Program-made: the position numbers and the translations under genes | Assembly (NCBI RefSeq): GCF_036323735.1 | Contig: NC_086025.1 | Coordinates: 111,612,688 to 111,676,687, forward strand | Length of the DNA: 64,000 nucleotides | Reading direction: 5' to 3' | DNA from: Rattus norvegicus | Lineage: Eukaryota > Chordata > Mammalia > Rodentia > Muridae | Shown: positions 21,701 to 31,494 of the stretch, in pieces | How the letters are laid out: the number at the start of each line of letters is the position of its first letter | How positions within the stretch are numbered: the stretch's first letter is position 1 | Notes under the pieces: generated by a model | What the model saw: only the letters and a program-made list of their open reading frames with translations | What the model was told of the DNA's origin: nothing | The model's database searches: none

Positions 21701-21947
21701 ATGGGAGGGAGACCGGGACGCGGCTGCATCTACAAATGTGTCCTAGGGGAGGGGGAGTGTAGTGCCGTTCCCCCCCACTCCGCCCCCGCCCACCTTCTAG
21801 AATTTGCTCTGTTGGTCACCACAGCCATTCTTAAGGGAGACAGACAGTGGACGCGATCGTGAACCAAAACTGCCTGAGTTAGGACCACGCGTTCAAGCAC
21901 ATTTACTACTCACCTGCCAGGATGCATTTGGCCGCTAGCTTCACCAT
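6616..21947 (-). CDS. Ift27: Ift27, intraflagellar transport 27 (Rab-like GTPase), full coding span
   Basis: Spliced CDS on the minus strand, exons in order: 21914-21947, 15942-16021, 15089-15148, 14004-14063, 12486-12603, 11521-11630, 6616-6714. They total 561 nt, 186 residues plus TGA, the usual length for the family. Visible motifs: P-loop GDPAVGKT (residues 12-19), switch II DSAGKE (64-69) with Lys68 where Rabs have the catalytic Gln, G4 as TKTD (123-126) rather than NKxD, and G5-like ETSV (151-154). There is no C-terminal prenylation cysteine; the protein ends HTLV. In the known family IFT27 pairs with IFT25 on the IFT-B train and helps export BBSome cargo from cilia. All junctions keep frame; intron 4 uses a GC donor. 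The start ATG gives the conserved MVKLAAKCILAG opening. Identification is by recall of the human protein and is very secure. Confidence 0.97.
6852..7197. repeat. Duplicated block, copy A (Ift27 intron 6)
   Basis: About 340 bases also present at 8679-9013 in the same orientation, roughly 95% identical by eye, with one 12-base length difference near the left end. It starts 137 bases from exon 7. It matches no SINE family I know. Confidence 0.9.
7735..7858 (-). mobile_element. B1-like SINE left of the (CCA)n tract
   Basis: Reverse B1 phrases: TAGCCCGGAACTCACTA, CCTCCTGCCTCTACCTC, TTCTGGGATTACAGGTATG. Confidence 0.75.
7936..8021. repeat. (CCA)n trinucleotide tract, about 28.7 units
   Basis: Uninterrupted CCA repeat of 86 bases between two B1-like SINEs in Ift27 intron 6. 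On the Ift27 sense strand it is (TGG)n. Long poly-His and poly-Val reading frames over it are artefacts. Confidence 0.98.
8045..8155 (-). mobile_element. B1-like SINE right of the (CCA)n tract
   Basis: Reverse B1 phrases: GTAGTCCAGGCTGGCCTCG, CCACCTCAGTCTCCCAAGTG, AGGATTAGAGGCACACACCA. Confidence 0.75.
8160..8590. other. Unassigned unique sequence in Ift27 intron 6
   Basis: G-rich on plus. A 167-codon frame is open on minus (8162-8665), but it has no recognisable domain, so no gene is called. Confidence 0.5.
8679..9013. repeat. Duplicated block, copy B (Ift27 intron 6)
   Basis: Second copy of 6852-7197, 1.83 kb away. It is bracketed by two similar short sequences (about 8592-8636 and 9026-9070, both with CTGAGCAAGG and GCTGCCCAG). 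Confidence 0.9.
9270..9440. promoter_or_regulatory. Enhancer-like block in Ift27 intron 6 (a)
   Basis: Unique sequence with CATAAAAACG, GCATTAAGG, TTTTATCCG and GACTAATTATCATC, homeodomain- and GATA-type sites with CpGs. No coding signal. Confidence 0.35.
10000..10160. promoter_or_regulatory. Enhancer-like block in Ift27 intron 6 (b)
   Basis: Contains TTTTTAATTACGG, GCCAATGG, AGTTAACTCG, AGTTAATACGG and TTATGCGCAT, with about ten CpGs in 160 bases. It has no repeat similarity. Confidence 0.4.
11521..11630 (-). CDS. Ift27: Ift27 coding exon 6 (G4 and G5 motifs)
   Basis: 110 nt, completing Gly118 and running to Val154 (VLVGTKTDLAGRQ...ETSV). The acceptor is GCATAG at 11631-11636 and the donor GTG|GTGAGC begins at 11520. 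Carries the guanine-specificity motif as TKTD. Confidence 0.96.
11631..12485 (-). other. Ift27: Ift27 intron 5 (0.86 kb)
   Basis: Mostly unique sequence. 11900-12140 is dense in TAAT-type homeodomain sites and is listed separately as a candidate enhancer. Confidence 0.9.
11900..12140. promoter_or_regulatory. Enhancer-like block in Ift27 intron 5
   Basis: At least five TAAT/ATTA-type cores (GTGCTAATTC, CATTAATGCTAATC, GGTAATTGAG, GCTAATTTC, TCTAATGAGG) in 240 bases, with E-box CAGCTG and several CpGs. Unique sequence. Confidence 0.4.
12486..12603 (-). CDS. Ift27: Ift27 coding exon 5
   Basis: 118 nt, residues 79-117 plus the first base of Gly118 (WENPNVLCLVYDVTNEQSF...GISLP). The acceptor is GCTTAG at 12604-12609. 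The donor CCAG|GTATCA begins at 12485. A second GT at 12475-12476 would lengthen the exon by 9 in-frame bases. Confidence 0.95.
12604..14003 (-). other. Ift27: Ift27 intron 4 (GC-AG, 1.4 kb)
   Basis: Starts GCAAGT and ends TTAG in the sense direction. Contains C-rich sense runs (G-runs on plus at 13683-13692 and 13724-13742). No SINE was recognised. Confidence 0.88.
14004..14063 (-). CDS. Ift27: Ift27 coding exon 4 (switch II exon, followed by a GC donor)
   Basis: 60 nt, residues 59-78 ([20 protein letters not shown]), phase 0. The acceptor is TTCTAG. The exon must end at CTG, because the next exon supplies TGG GAG for conserved Trp79-Glu80. The intron therefore starts GCAAGT (14003 down to 13998), a GC-AG intron. 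The only nearby GT would add 4 bases and break the frame. Confidence 0.95.
14673..14702. repeat. Perfect 12-base inverted repeat with 6-base loop
   Basis: CCAGGATACCGT, loop CGTGTT, ACGGTATCCTGG, in Ift27 intron 3. Confidence 0.95.
15089..15148 (-). CDS. Ift27: Ift27 coding exon 3
   Basis: 60 nt, residues 39-58 (TTGVDLVVK...NDSV), phase 0 at both ends. The acceptor CTGCAG abuts 15149 and the donor GTG|GTGAGT begins at 15088. Residue 42 is Val (GTG) where human has Met. Confidence 0.96.
15942..16021 (-). CDS. Ift27: Ift27 coding exon 2 (P-loop exon)
   Basis: 80 nt. The acceptor is CTCAG at 16022-16026 and the donor CTG|GTGAGC begins at 15941. Encodes the end of Gly12 to Leu38, including the nucleotide-binding P-loop with Lys18 and Thr19, then the switch I side (HFQKNYTL). 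Ends in phase 0. Confidence 0.97.
16571..16610. repeat. 40-base perfect alternating purine-pyrimidine tract
   Basis: Every step alternates, with a CG-rich centre (GTGCGCGCGTGCGC) and CA/TG arms. This is a strong Z-DNA-forming composition, in Ift27 intron 1. Confidence 0.95.
18170..18242 (-). mobile_element. Old ID-like SINE
   Basis: Reverse ID pattern: GGGATTAAGCCCAGGGCCTTGTG through ACAGCCACAGCCC. Diverged. Confidence 0.5.
19220..19337 (-). mobile_element. ID element (young) in Ift27 intron 1
   Basis: A poly(T) stretch, then GGAGCTGGGGACCGAACCC through CTCTACCACTGAGCTAAATC. A 15-base target-site duplication, CTCTCTCCTCTTTCT, flanks it at 19205-19219 and 19338-19352. tRNA-Ala/BC1-derived SINE. 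Confidence 0.95.
20930..21075 (+). repeat. Unresolved rodent interspersed repeat
   Basis: The phrases TTCATGTGGCCAGCCTGCC, CCACCATGATAGAC and CACAATAAACTATTTCCTG resemble 40425-40815. Family not named. Confidence 0.4.
21914..21947 (-). CDS. Ift27: Ift27 coding exon 1
   Basis: Encodes residues 1-11 (MVKLAAKCILA) plus the first base of Gly12. The donor reads GCAG|GTGAGT (GT at 21912-21913). This first beta strand leads into the P-loop, which is completed by exon 2. The phase-1 junction makes GGA for Gly12. Confidence 0.96.
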
Positions 21948-22049
21948 AGTAACCAGGTACTAGCAGAGACGTGTGGAGGGGTGGGGGCTGAAAGGGGGTT
22001 AGGATTCGGGGCAGCTGACCCCAGAGCCTGAGGCCGTGATGAAGGGATG

Positions 22050-22680
22050 GATGGTGGCCCGGGTGCTAGGGTTGGGTGGACAGAGGGCCTCAGGCCCCAG
22101 GCAGCCTGCAAAGGTGCCGATGGGGCGGAGCAGAACCCGTCCCAAGCCCAGCCTTGGACCCGGCAGAAGAGTTGGGACACAACCACTAGTCCACTGGTCC
22201 CAGGAGTCGCGCCAAACAGGCTCCTGGCAACTATCATCAACCCGCCTCCTCCCTCCATATTGTTCTCTGATTGGTTGCTATCAAACGCTCGAAGACTCCA
22301 GAGACCCAATAGAAGAAGGAGGCGGGGAAAAACCGTCTCCCTCCGCTGGACAAAGCGGAGAGGTTTCTGCTCTTTAACTGCTCTCAGCTTAGCCACTGGC
22401 TTTAGATGATGTCAATCATTTCTGAGCTCCTCCTAGTGTCTTTGGAGAGGCAACCCAACCAGGATGCAGCTGAAGGCGGGGATTAAGGAGACTTTTTGAT
22501 TGGCCAGAGCACGGCTTGAACCATCGCGAAAAGTTCGGGATTTGTGGCACTTTACCCCCTCTTCCTGTGAATGGGTTCGTCCACTTGGGGCGGGGCGATG
22601 CCGCTGTAAAGGCGCCTGCGCAGTAAAGGAAGCTGCAGTCGCGGGTCTTCGGTGTTGTTAGTCCCATTCCCGGACCCCAG
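22050..22680. promoter_or_regulatory. Ift27: Ift27 promoter region, CpG- and CCAAT-rich, possibly bidirectional
   Basis: A repeat-free, CpG-bearing block just upstream of the Ift27 start codon, without a TATA box. Visible elements: CCAAT on plus at 22306-22310; the same box on minus at 22270-22274 and 22499-22503; a GC box at 22587-22595; and an NRF1-type GCGCCTGCGCA at 22612-22622. RFX X-box-like half sites sit at 22226-22231 (GTTGCC, minus) and 22274-22279. RFX factors are known to control many intraflagellar transport genes. The transcription start was not resolved; the 5' UTR lies somewhere between 21948 and about 22250. Confidence 0.7.
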
Positions 22681-22699
22681 ATGCAACGAAACATTCACA

Positions 22700-23390
22700 G
22701 ACCTAACCTTTGCTTCTTGTCCAGAACCAAAATGCCATCTTTAAAGCCCAAGCATGTTATGAGCCTTAAAAACTGAAATATTGGGGAAGGAAGAATGTGC
22801 AACATTGAGCAATGAGGAGATTAACAATGTAGATGAAACAGGAAGGCTCTGCTCGCTTGCACAGCGAACAACTGCGGACGGGACCCTTGCTGTGCACCGT
22901 TCGGAAGCAGGACAGGAGGCGGGATATTCACAAAGAAAGTAGAGACCTTAGCCCATATGGAAACTCGTACAATATATTCATATGTAAATACATACCACTT
23001 TATGTCATTATGTATCAGCTAAACTAAACTAAAATATAAAAATCTAAAATAGGCCTAATTTGATGTAATACCTTAATGGACGGGAGGACACGCCTACTTT
23101 GTTGAGCGGATTTGTGCTTTCCTCTCAGTCCACTCCCTCTGTTATGGACGAAGGGATGCCATCCTGGTGTCGCTCCAGGTAAATGCCACCTGACTTTCCT
23201 GGGAGCCTCTCTTGCTTTGTCACTAATCAGGATATGGCTGGGCAAGGCACATGACCTCTAGACCTCTGAAATAGATAGAAACCAACTCATGGGTAAAGAA
23301 AGTAGGCAAGTGTCCTCGCGTTGGGGGCTGGTTGCTGTGACAAAACTCCTGAGAGAAACTATTTAAAAGAGAAAAGGCTTGTGTACTGGC
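22700..23390. other. Intergenic, upstream of Ift27
   Basis: AT-richer unique sequence next to the promoter region. No exon is identified, although a divergent transcript from the NRF1/GC-box end is possible. Confidence 0.5.
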
Positions 23391-23394
23391 TGGT

Positions 23395-23795
23395 TTTGTG
23401 TGTTAACTTGACACAAGCTGGAGTTATCACAGAGAAAGGAGCCTCCCTTGAGGAAATGCCTCCATGAGACCCAGCTGTAAAGCATTTTCTCAATTAGTGA
23501 TCAAGTGGGGAGGACCCAGCCCATTGTGGGTGGTGCCATCCCTGGGCTGGTGGTCCTGGTTTCTATAAGAAAGCAAGCTGAGCAAGCCAGGGGAAGCAAG
23601 CCAGTAAGAAACATCCCTCCGTGGCCTCTGCATCAGCTCCTGCTTCCTGACCTGCTTGAGTTCCAGTCCTGACTTCCTTTGGTGATGAAGAGCAATGTGG
23701 AAGTGTAAGCTGAAGAAACCCTTTCAGGCCCCAACTTGCTTCTTGGTCATGATGTTTGTGCAGGAATAGAAACCCTGACTAAGATAACTTAGTTG
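23395..23795 (+). repeat. Rodent interspersed repeat copy 1
   Basis: Starts CTGGCTGGTTTTGTGTGTTA and ends GAAACCCTGACTAAGATAAC. A second, reversed copy of the same family lies at 31150-31462. Possibly an L1/Lx-type 3' end or LTR-related; not classified by eye. Confidence 0.65.
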
Positions 23796-23964
23796 GGCCA
23801 GTTGGTTGAACACCATAACAATGCCAGCATTTACACATATAGCCTCATGTCAGGAGAGGAAGAAATAGTTCCCAGGATATGCCCCCAAAGTTGCACTCTC
23901 TTTCAACTAGCTTCATTTCCCAGGACCCAGTCACCTTCCAGTAGCCCATCACATTAGTTACCTG

Positions 23965-24290
23965 TGATTGTTTGTATATGCTTGACCCAGGGAGTGGTAC
24001 TATTAGAAGATGTGGCCCATTGGGGTAGGTGTGTCACCCTGGGTGTGGGCTTTAAGACCCTCATCCTAGCTGCCTGGAAGTCAGTCTTCCACTAGCAGCC
24101 TTCAGATGAAGATGTAGAACTCTCAGCTCCTCCTGCACCATGCCTGCCTGGATGCTGCCATGTTCCTGCCTTGATGATAATGGACTGAACCTCTGAACCT
24201 GTAAGCTAGCCCCAATTAAATGTCCTTTATAAGACTTGCTTCGGTCATTCTGTCTGTTCACAGCAGTAAAACCCTAACTAAGACAGTGCC
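23965..24290 (+). repeat. Rodent interspersed repeat, related type
   Basis: Starts GTTTGTATATGCTTGACCCA and ends AAAACCCTAACTAAGACAG. A common dispersed sequence in rodents; family not assigned. Confidence 0.6.
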
Positions 24291-26500
24291 CATTAATGGA
24301 TCGGTCCACTGATGAAGTCAGAGATCCAATGGTCCACTCACTTCCCCTAAAATTCTTAGTTCTGATCACCCCTGCTCTGGGAGCCAGGCTCTTAGCACAC
24401 AAGTCTTTGGGGTGTAGTGGAGTGTGTGTCCACCGTGCTGGCTCAGCACTGCTGCTGTAGGTTGGTCAGGCGGAGTTTTCCACCCCACTGCTGCTTTCTC
24501 ACTTGTTCTGGGTCCCAGGATTCTGATCGTGAACACTGGAAGAGGGACTGTTTCTCTGAGAAGGCGCCTGTCTCAGGAGAAACTGTAGGAGGTCTTGCTG
24601 CCTCACAGTTAACGAAGCTTCCCTGGGAACCTTTGTCTATGCTTCTGTAACAAACCCCTACAATCTGATTTGCCACACTGGACCTGAGCAGAGTTTCTCT
24701 GCTCTCTCTGTCCTGTCTGAATGAAGAGATGTTTCTCTGGGAAAGTCAGGTGGCGCCTTCCTTGAATTCAACCTATAGATATTTAGAGACTACTTAGTAA
24801 GCGTAGAGTGGACAGCAGAGAGCAGAGCCAGTAAGCCCAGCGGGGAGGCAGGTGACCAAGAAGGCTGCCTACAGACATTTGGAGTCAGTGTTGGGTAAGG
24901 GAAGATGTAGGGCAGGACCACAGTTGCTCACATCCTGTGACCCATGAGCCTCCCTGGAACCTTGGGCAATTTCAGTATCCACTAACATGCGAGCAGCCAT
25001 TCTTAGGCGGTGTCAGGGGTGCTGAATTTTTCCTCGACAGCATTCCTACCCCAGAGCCTTTACATTTAATGTTCCTAGCATGGCTATAGGGCTCTGTCCC
25101 TCATGACCTTCAGATCGCAGTCCCAGTGGCATGTCCCTAGCAGTCCATCCCTAGGCATTCAATGGAAAGACTTTCTTTCCATCCGGCAGCATGTCTCCTT
25201 GCTTTACTGTGCTGTCTTCCCGGCATTGGCCACTGTGGAAGGGATGTAACATGGTGCTTTGCAGAATTCTCCCCTTGAAGGTCAGCTTCACTAGAAGAGA
25301 CACTTAATATCTTTTGGTCATGGGCCTCTAGAATAGTCTCCAGCATGGTGAGACACTCAGGGGATGTTTTGGAAGAGACGAATCTCATAGGGTTTACCTT
25401 CTGGTAATATGACAAGCACTAATTGCTCGTTTGATTTATTCTTTATTGTCTGTGGTTCTGGGACTTGAATCCAGCACCTCCTTCCACTGAGCCATGCCCC
25501 CAGCCAACAAGCACCCGTTCTCACTCCAGTTCTCACACAGGTAATATTGCCAGCGGGAGGGGTGCAGCCATCATTCAGATGGGAGGGTCTGGGTCTGGCT
25601 CCTCTCTCCCCTGACTGCACTCTAAGCGAGAGCTGAATCCTCGCACTGAAGATGAGGGCTTAACAGTGCTTCTTCCAAAACTTGAGGTGTGGCTGTGGAT
25701 GCTGACAAGGAAGAGGGGCACAGAGGTCTTTGCTTGAGAGTGGATCTGAGAGGCAGCTGCTGACACATTGTTCCCAGGGACCTTTAGATCAATCTGGGGT
25801 CATGGGACTCCTGACAGAGCGGACAGCAGCATACGTGAGCTGCAGTACAAAGCCAGTCCGTGACAGCTGCCACACTCTGGGCAGGAGGCGCGGGCTGCTT
25901 AGGCCCACTGCACAGCCCGGGCACCTCCATCTTCACAGTGAACAGCTCAGGGTCCTCCCTCCCTCTGTCTGGATGACATTACGGTCCATTCACACACGCA
26001 CAGTAAAGTAGTAAAATTGGGTACAAAAGAGACCGTTGCGGGGGAGGCGTGCCTGGTATAGTTTAGACTGAACTTTGGGAAGAACGGTTTCTGGAGACTA
26101 AGACTCATTCACTCTGGAGCATGCAGGTCAGAGGCAGTGCTGAGCAGAGAAGGCAGGGACTTTGTGGGTCTCGTGAACAGGGATCAGTAAAGCAGAGCTT
26201 GGCTGCAACTTCCTGCAGCACCCCCAAGGAGACCATGTGCCGTTGTACCAGGCTTCTCCTGGGCACAGTTGATACTTTAATATGGGGGGGGGCTTTTTGT
26301 TTGGGGGTGAGGAGCTATGTGAGCTTGCATCTCTGACCCACCAGCTACCCAGATCATCACACCTCTGCAGACAATAACAAAATGTCTCCAGACATTGCTA
26401 AATATCCCCTTGGGGGTCAAACTCTTTCATGGACAGAAACTGATCACTTAGAAAAGGCTACTGATTTAAAATGGAAATCCTTTGGACCACACTGCTTAGG
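24291..26500. other. Intergenic, no gene seen
   Basis: Mostly unique. An ID-like old remnant lies near 25450-25505 (reverse). Nothing coding is recognised. Confidence 0.6.
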
Positions 26501-26508
26501 TCTGAAAA

Positions 26509-26510
<2 letters not shown>

Positions 26511-26559
<49 letters not shown>
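26511..26559. repeat. (TC)n microsatellite
   Basis: About 24 uninterrupted CT units. Confidence 0.98.
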
Positions 26560-26560
<1 letters not shown>

Positions 26561-26639
26561 TGTCCCTTGAGACCCAGCAGCTCAGTTTTTGGTCTACCTG
26601 TTCCCATGACAAAACATAGATGTGTAGCAGGAAAACTCA

Positions 26640-27100
26640 TAAACAGCCTGGGACATGATGGGTCTCCTGGGGGGCCGCCTGAGGCGGCAGGCATGCTCTG
26701 CGTTACAATTGGCTGTAAGGCAGGGCGCCGCATCTGGTGCGAAGCTCCCTGTGGCAATGACCTTTGAGGTTTGTGTGCCTGGCACTCGTGCGGGCCCACT
26801 TGATTGTGTCTCTGCTGGTGCAGTGCTTGGCAGTGGACATCTCAATAAAGAACAGAGGCTGCGGGTCTGACTCACCTCCCCTGTGTTCTGAATGCAAAGT
26901 AGGAGAGCCCATAGCTGTGTGTCCGGCCTGTTGGGCAGGCTGCCATATGCGGATTTGGTCAGCAGGGGGCAGCAGTCGCTGGGGAAAACGCCAGGCACAG
27001 GCAGGCGCCAAGGGCTCTTGGCTTTTCCCGGCTTTGGAGCGTCTTTTACTTAAAGTTGAGCAAATTACCTCTCCAGTCACGCGAGGCTTTCTTTAACAGC
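26640..27100. promoter_or_regulatory. Repeat-poor CpG-bearing block around the CTCF-like site
   Basis: Unique sequence with many CpGs and the 26958-26975 motif. Candidate insulator or enhancer; sequence evidence only. Confidence 0.35.
26958..26975 (+). promoter_or_regulatory. CTCF-like motif between Ift27 and Pvalb
   Basis: GTCAGCAGGGGGCAGCAG fits the CTCF consensus apart from T for C at one flank position. It lies in a repeat-poor block (26640-27100) in the intergenic space. Confidence 0.45.
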
Positions 27101-30100
27101 CCTTTGACGGCTCATCTGTGAACGCCAAGACATGCTCTGCCAGAACGTTTTATGTTCAGTGCCCTTTCCTGGGTGGGTGAGGGACTAGGAGACGGGTGGT
27201 GCGCAGATAACTCAATTGGCTTGCCCTGGAGGCTCACGGCATGTACCCCAGATCCTGGTCTCTTTCTGTGCTGTGTGCATAAAGTTTGAGTTGCTATGTT
27301 CAGAGGGCTCAAATAGCACAGATGGGTCAGAGGCCAAACTCCACTACAACAAAGTAAACTCTTCTTTAGTGCGTTTCTTTCTTCTTCCTTTTGCGATACC
27401 CTCACACTCCATAACGTCCCGAGTCTGGAGGACACACCACCCTGCTCAGACTGGCTGTTGCCGGTTACCTGAAACTACTTGGACTCCATCTTAGCTTGTC
27501 CCTTGGCTTCCTAAAAACAGCGCAAGCTGTGTTCTCTCACTTTCTTAAAATCCACTGTTGACGTTGCTGTCCCATTTCCACTCAGTAGCCAGTGTCATCC
27601 TTACACATTTTTTTAGTGCCAGTGAGATGGCTGGAGGGCGTGGGAAGAGGGGCATTCGGGGTGAGCTGGTAGGGGAGGGTAGAGGCTTGCTGCTAAACCT
27701 GGTGACGTCGAGTTTGATCTCTGGGACCTGTAAGCTGTCCTCTGACCTCTCTATTCATGCCTTGTGGCCCACCCCTCAGTGCTTTGCTCTCTGTCTGGGA
27801 ATGTCGGCTTCCTGGGACCAGCTGACTGGAAGCCTCAGGGCCTCTGTGCAGTCTATCCCACTCCACTCAGAGCTTCATTCCCGACTGGCAGCTGGCACAC
27901 TCTGTTGTTTCTCCAATGTGTTGGGGAAGGGTGGGGCTCCCCACTCCAAAAGTGACAGTTCTCTAGGGCTCTGTCCCTATCCTTCTTACCTGAGTGCCCC
28001 CATGCTGAACACAGTCTTTCTGTGATTGTCGCACAGGAGGCCGCTTCTATGGCCAGAAGGGGGAATGCACACAAAAGCCTCTTGCCCTCTCCAGTAGTTT
28101 CTATAACGGTGCAGCCTGACAGCTCCCTGTGTTGCAAACTATAAAGTGCTGTGCCACTGGTTTTGACTCCATATGGAGGCCAGTCACCTCCTCCAGGTAA
28201 CTTTGGAGTGTTATCACCAACACCTCAAAGGGGCCTTTGTGGCTGGCACACAGCAGCCTTAAGAAGACACCTGCTGCTGGTGGCCCACGGGACAGAGCCG
28301 AGAGCCCTTCACGGAGAGATGGGACTGGCTAGGCACATTGACCGAGGTTGGGTGAGGTCGGGATGTCTGGAGCCTCCAGAACATTTCAGAGTCCCTGCAC
28401 CTCTGAGCTCTTCTGTGAGTTCCCACAATAGCACCTGTCAAGTTCTGTAAAGAGAGCTAGCGAGAGAGAAGGTCCTTCTGTTTATACCTTCTGAGGCCAA
28501 GTGTCCCAAAGGGACATTCCTGGGTCTCTCAGGTGGCAGAGGGACAAGCAGGTGGACCTTTATGTCAGGAGATTACATTTGGAGTCTGACTAGAAACAAA
28601 TTACACATCAGGGAGCCAGGAACCAGAGCCTGCCTCAGAAACACAAGGGCTTGGGGGTGGCTCTGTTGGTGATCTACAGTTTGGAAACTCCGTTGGATAC
28701 TCAGGGTCTGAGTTCACTTTCAGAGCCCACAAAAAGAATCTGGGTGTGATGGCGAGGGCTTGTAAGCCCAGTGCTGGGGATAGGGTGACCCTGTAAACTC
28801 CAGACAGGTGGCTACAATTCCAGAACACCCTGTTTAAAAACTAATGAATAATCAAATGGATAAATTCGTAATCTAAAGACTCTCTCCTCTCCAAAGACTG
28901 CAAGCTTCCTTTGCAAGGAATGTGAGACCCAGGCGCAATGCCTTTTAGGCAGAAATAAAATACTGAGTGTCTCTGTAACATCTACATTCTGAAAGAGCCT
29001 TTCTCAGGTTGGCCCCACGCCGTGAAAGTGGTCTCTCTAACCTTGTTGACAAAGTGCGGAGGCTTGTGACAACTGGGGAACAGCCCTTCTGCAGCTGACC
29101 CCTGCTCCAGTGTGGGCTTTCTCAAGGAAGCCGAAGCACTGCCATTTCTCATTCCACAGCGGCTCGCCAGACAACCTTCTCCAGAGCAATCTGCAGAACT
29201 GATCGTTCTCTGCTCATTTCTTGAGAGTTCACAGATGTGAGCCTGACAGAGAGAGAGAGGAGAGAGGAGAGAGAGTGACAAGTGGCTTGAGACCTGGAGA
29301 AGCTGGAGCAATCAGAGATGGGAACTGGCTTCTTGCTGGAGAGCAGCCAAGTCCGCACGGTGGGTGTTGCGGTGAATACAGAATGTGATAGAACGTTCTC
29401 TGTTTCCCAGCATGACTGTCAAAAGCCTGCAAAGTCGGAACTACTGCCATGCTGGTTCGTCGGCTGCAGAGTCCTTCCAGTCCTATAGACACTGCAGAGA
29501 ACTAGCTGCTTTCCCCGGAGGGTCCTGACCTAGGTGACAGCACATCTGGGCTGAGACCCATCCAGACTCTTGGGCTCTGGGGTGAGCCCAGAGATCAACA
29601 TCATCTTGACCTGGGGCCTCTCCAAGTTCACCCTCAGCAAGGAAGGGGTTCCCATAGCACCTCTAGGGAGGGGATTGATAAGCTGGGGAGTGGCAGGAGC
29701 AAGGGCTGGGACCTCCACCCCATGTTGGTACATTTGCCTGGGCAGCGACTTGGGGGATAGCCCAGCTGTAAGGAGGAAGCTGCTGCATTTAAATCCATCT
29801 CTCTGCCCAGTATCCATGGCAGGCTCTCCACTGGGGCAGCCCCTGGCTCCCTGCTGGGCTGTGAGGGCTTCAGAGCTAGTGATCAAGAGCCTTCACAAAG
29901 TAGGCTGGGGTCTTTAGGGTGGGAAGTGAGGGAGGGAACGTCTCTGCATCTGCTATGTCACCTCTCTACCTACCTGAGATTGTGGAAGCAGGAGCAGACA
30001 GTCCTCCACTAAGGAGCACTGGGAATGTGGCTGTTACTGCCACCCAGTCATCTGGAAGACTCCTGTCTGTAGCCACAGAACGCTTTCGTCCTTCAGTGAA

Positions 30101-30540
30101 GATGCTGTTGCTTGCATGACGCCCGTTCCCTCGCCTGCTAGTTTCTCAGGGCTCCTCTGACAAATGACCACAAATGTGCTTCCTTAAGTGACAGAAATTG
30201 AGGGTCTAGGCTCTGGAATTCAGATGTCTGAGATCAAGGTACTGGGGCCACCTTCCCTTCGAAGGCTCCCAGGAAGCACATTATTGCCTTTGCCGGCTTC
30301 CAGCAATTCCTGGCCATCCTGGGCTGTGGCTGTGACCCTTTTACTCTCCAACTCCAGATCACACAGCCCTCTCCCACAAGGGTTTCACTTTTACTCTTTG
30401 TCGGGTCATTGGTTCAAGGCCCACTCTCATCCAGGTATCCTCACCAACAAAACCCTTACCTGAATGCCATCTGCAATCTACCTAAGTTTTATTCCTGTTA
30501 TGATCCCAGATCTGCAGATCTGGGGGGCATGCTTCTTCAG
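27101..30540. other. Intergenic, no gene seen
   Basis: Unique sequence with SINE traces at about 27610-27755 and 28665-28850 (B3/B2-like, plus). No exon is recognised. Confidence 0.6.
28665..28850 (+). mobile_element. B3/B2-type SINE (diverged)
   Basis: Phrases GTCTGAGTTCACTTTCAGAG and TGGGTGTGATGGCGAGGGC, with a pattern like the 3640-3925 element. Confidence 0.5.
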
Positions 30541-30546
30541 GGAATG

Positions 30547-30549
<3 letters not shown>

Positions 30550-30608
<59 letters not shown>

Positions 30609-30797
30609 ATGTGGTGTATATGTGTGTATGTGTTGGTGTGCGTGTGTCTGTAAGTGTGTGTATGTGTGTGTATGTATGTGTGTGTATGTATGTGTATATG
30701 TGTGTTTATGTGTGTGTATGTGTGTATATGTGTGTGTATGTGTGTGTGTATATGTGTATGTGTTCCTGTGCGTGTGTGTATGTGTGTGTATATGTGT

Positions 30798-30842
<45 letters not shown>
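30550..30842. repeat. Compound (TG)n / (TGTATG)n microsatellite
   Basis: Pure TG at both ends with TGTA variants between, nearly 300 bases. It ends at a SINE tail-like CCAGAGGTTGACATCACATG. Confidence 0.98.
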
Positions 30843-30845
<3 letters not shown>

Positions 30846-30994
30846 GTCTGTACCTATGGTAGCCAGAGGTTGACATCACATGTCTTCCTCAATCATTATC
30901 CACCTTAGTAAAGATTTTCAATTTTTATTTTGTGTGAATATTTTTGGATTTTGTTTTGTTTTGTTGTTGTTTCCTTGCCTGAATGTTGTAAGTG

Positions 30995-31148
30995 TACCAT
31001 GTGCTTGCAGTGCCCATAAAGGCCCAAAGAGCACATTGGATCCTCTGGGACTGGAGTTTCAGATGTTTGTGAGCCACCATGCGGGTGCTGAAACCGAACC
31101 CAGTGTTCTGCGGCCGGTGCCCTTGACTCCTGAACCATCTCCTCACCC
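30995..31148 (-). mobile_element. B2/B3-type SINE
   Basis: Reverse pattern ending GTGCCCTTGACTCCTGAACC and ATCTCCTCACCC, with TGAGCCACCATGCGGGTGCTG. Confidence 0.6.
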
Positions 31149-31149
31149 G

Positions 31150-31462
31150 CGACAAACACCATGGTCGGAAGCAACAGGGGACGAAAGGGTTTATTTTATC
31201 TTACAGCTTCTAGTCTAATACGCAGCGGAGTCGCCAGCAGGCAGGAACTCAGGCAGAGGCCACGGACACAGCCTGCTTTCTGAAGTAATCCAGGACCACG
31301 TGCTTCAGGGAAGGCTCCGCCTACAATGGGCTGGGCCTTCCCACACCAATCACTAGTTAAGAAAATGCCCCACCCATAGGCTTTGCCCACAAGTCAGTCT
31401 TATGGAGGTGTTTCCTTAATAGCAATTTCAACTTCTCTGATACATAGCTTGTATCAATTTGA
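31150..31462 (-). repeat. Rodent interspersed repeat copy 2 (reverse of 23395-23795 family)
   Basis: Its reverse complement shows TTGTGTCAAATTGATACAAG and CCAGCCCATTGTAGGCGG, matching the ordered phrases of copy 1. Confidence 0.6.
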
Positions 31463-31494
31463 CACAAAGCCATCCTGCACACCCTCCGACCATT

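Larger units (their letters stand above)
16022..21913 (-). other. Ift27: Ift27 intron 1 (5.9 kb)
   Basis: Contains a 40-base alternating purine-pyrimidine tract (16571-16610), an old ID-like copy (18170-18242), a young ID element (19220-19337), MIR-like sequence near 19600-19720 and an unresolved rodent repeat (20930-21075). The remainder is unassigned unique sequence. Confidence 0.85.

Noticed and set aside
22047..22409. Frames of 113-151 codons over the Ift27 promoter
   Set aside because: GC-rich promoter DNA opens frames on both strands. No conserved protein is recognised.
30409..30873. 154-codon Cys/Val-rich frame
   Set aside because: Produced entirely by the (TG)n/(TGTA)n microsatellite.
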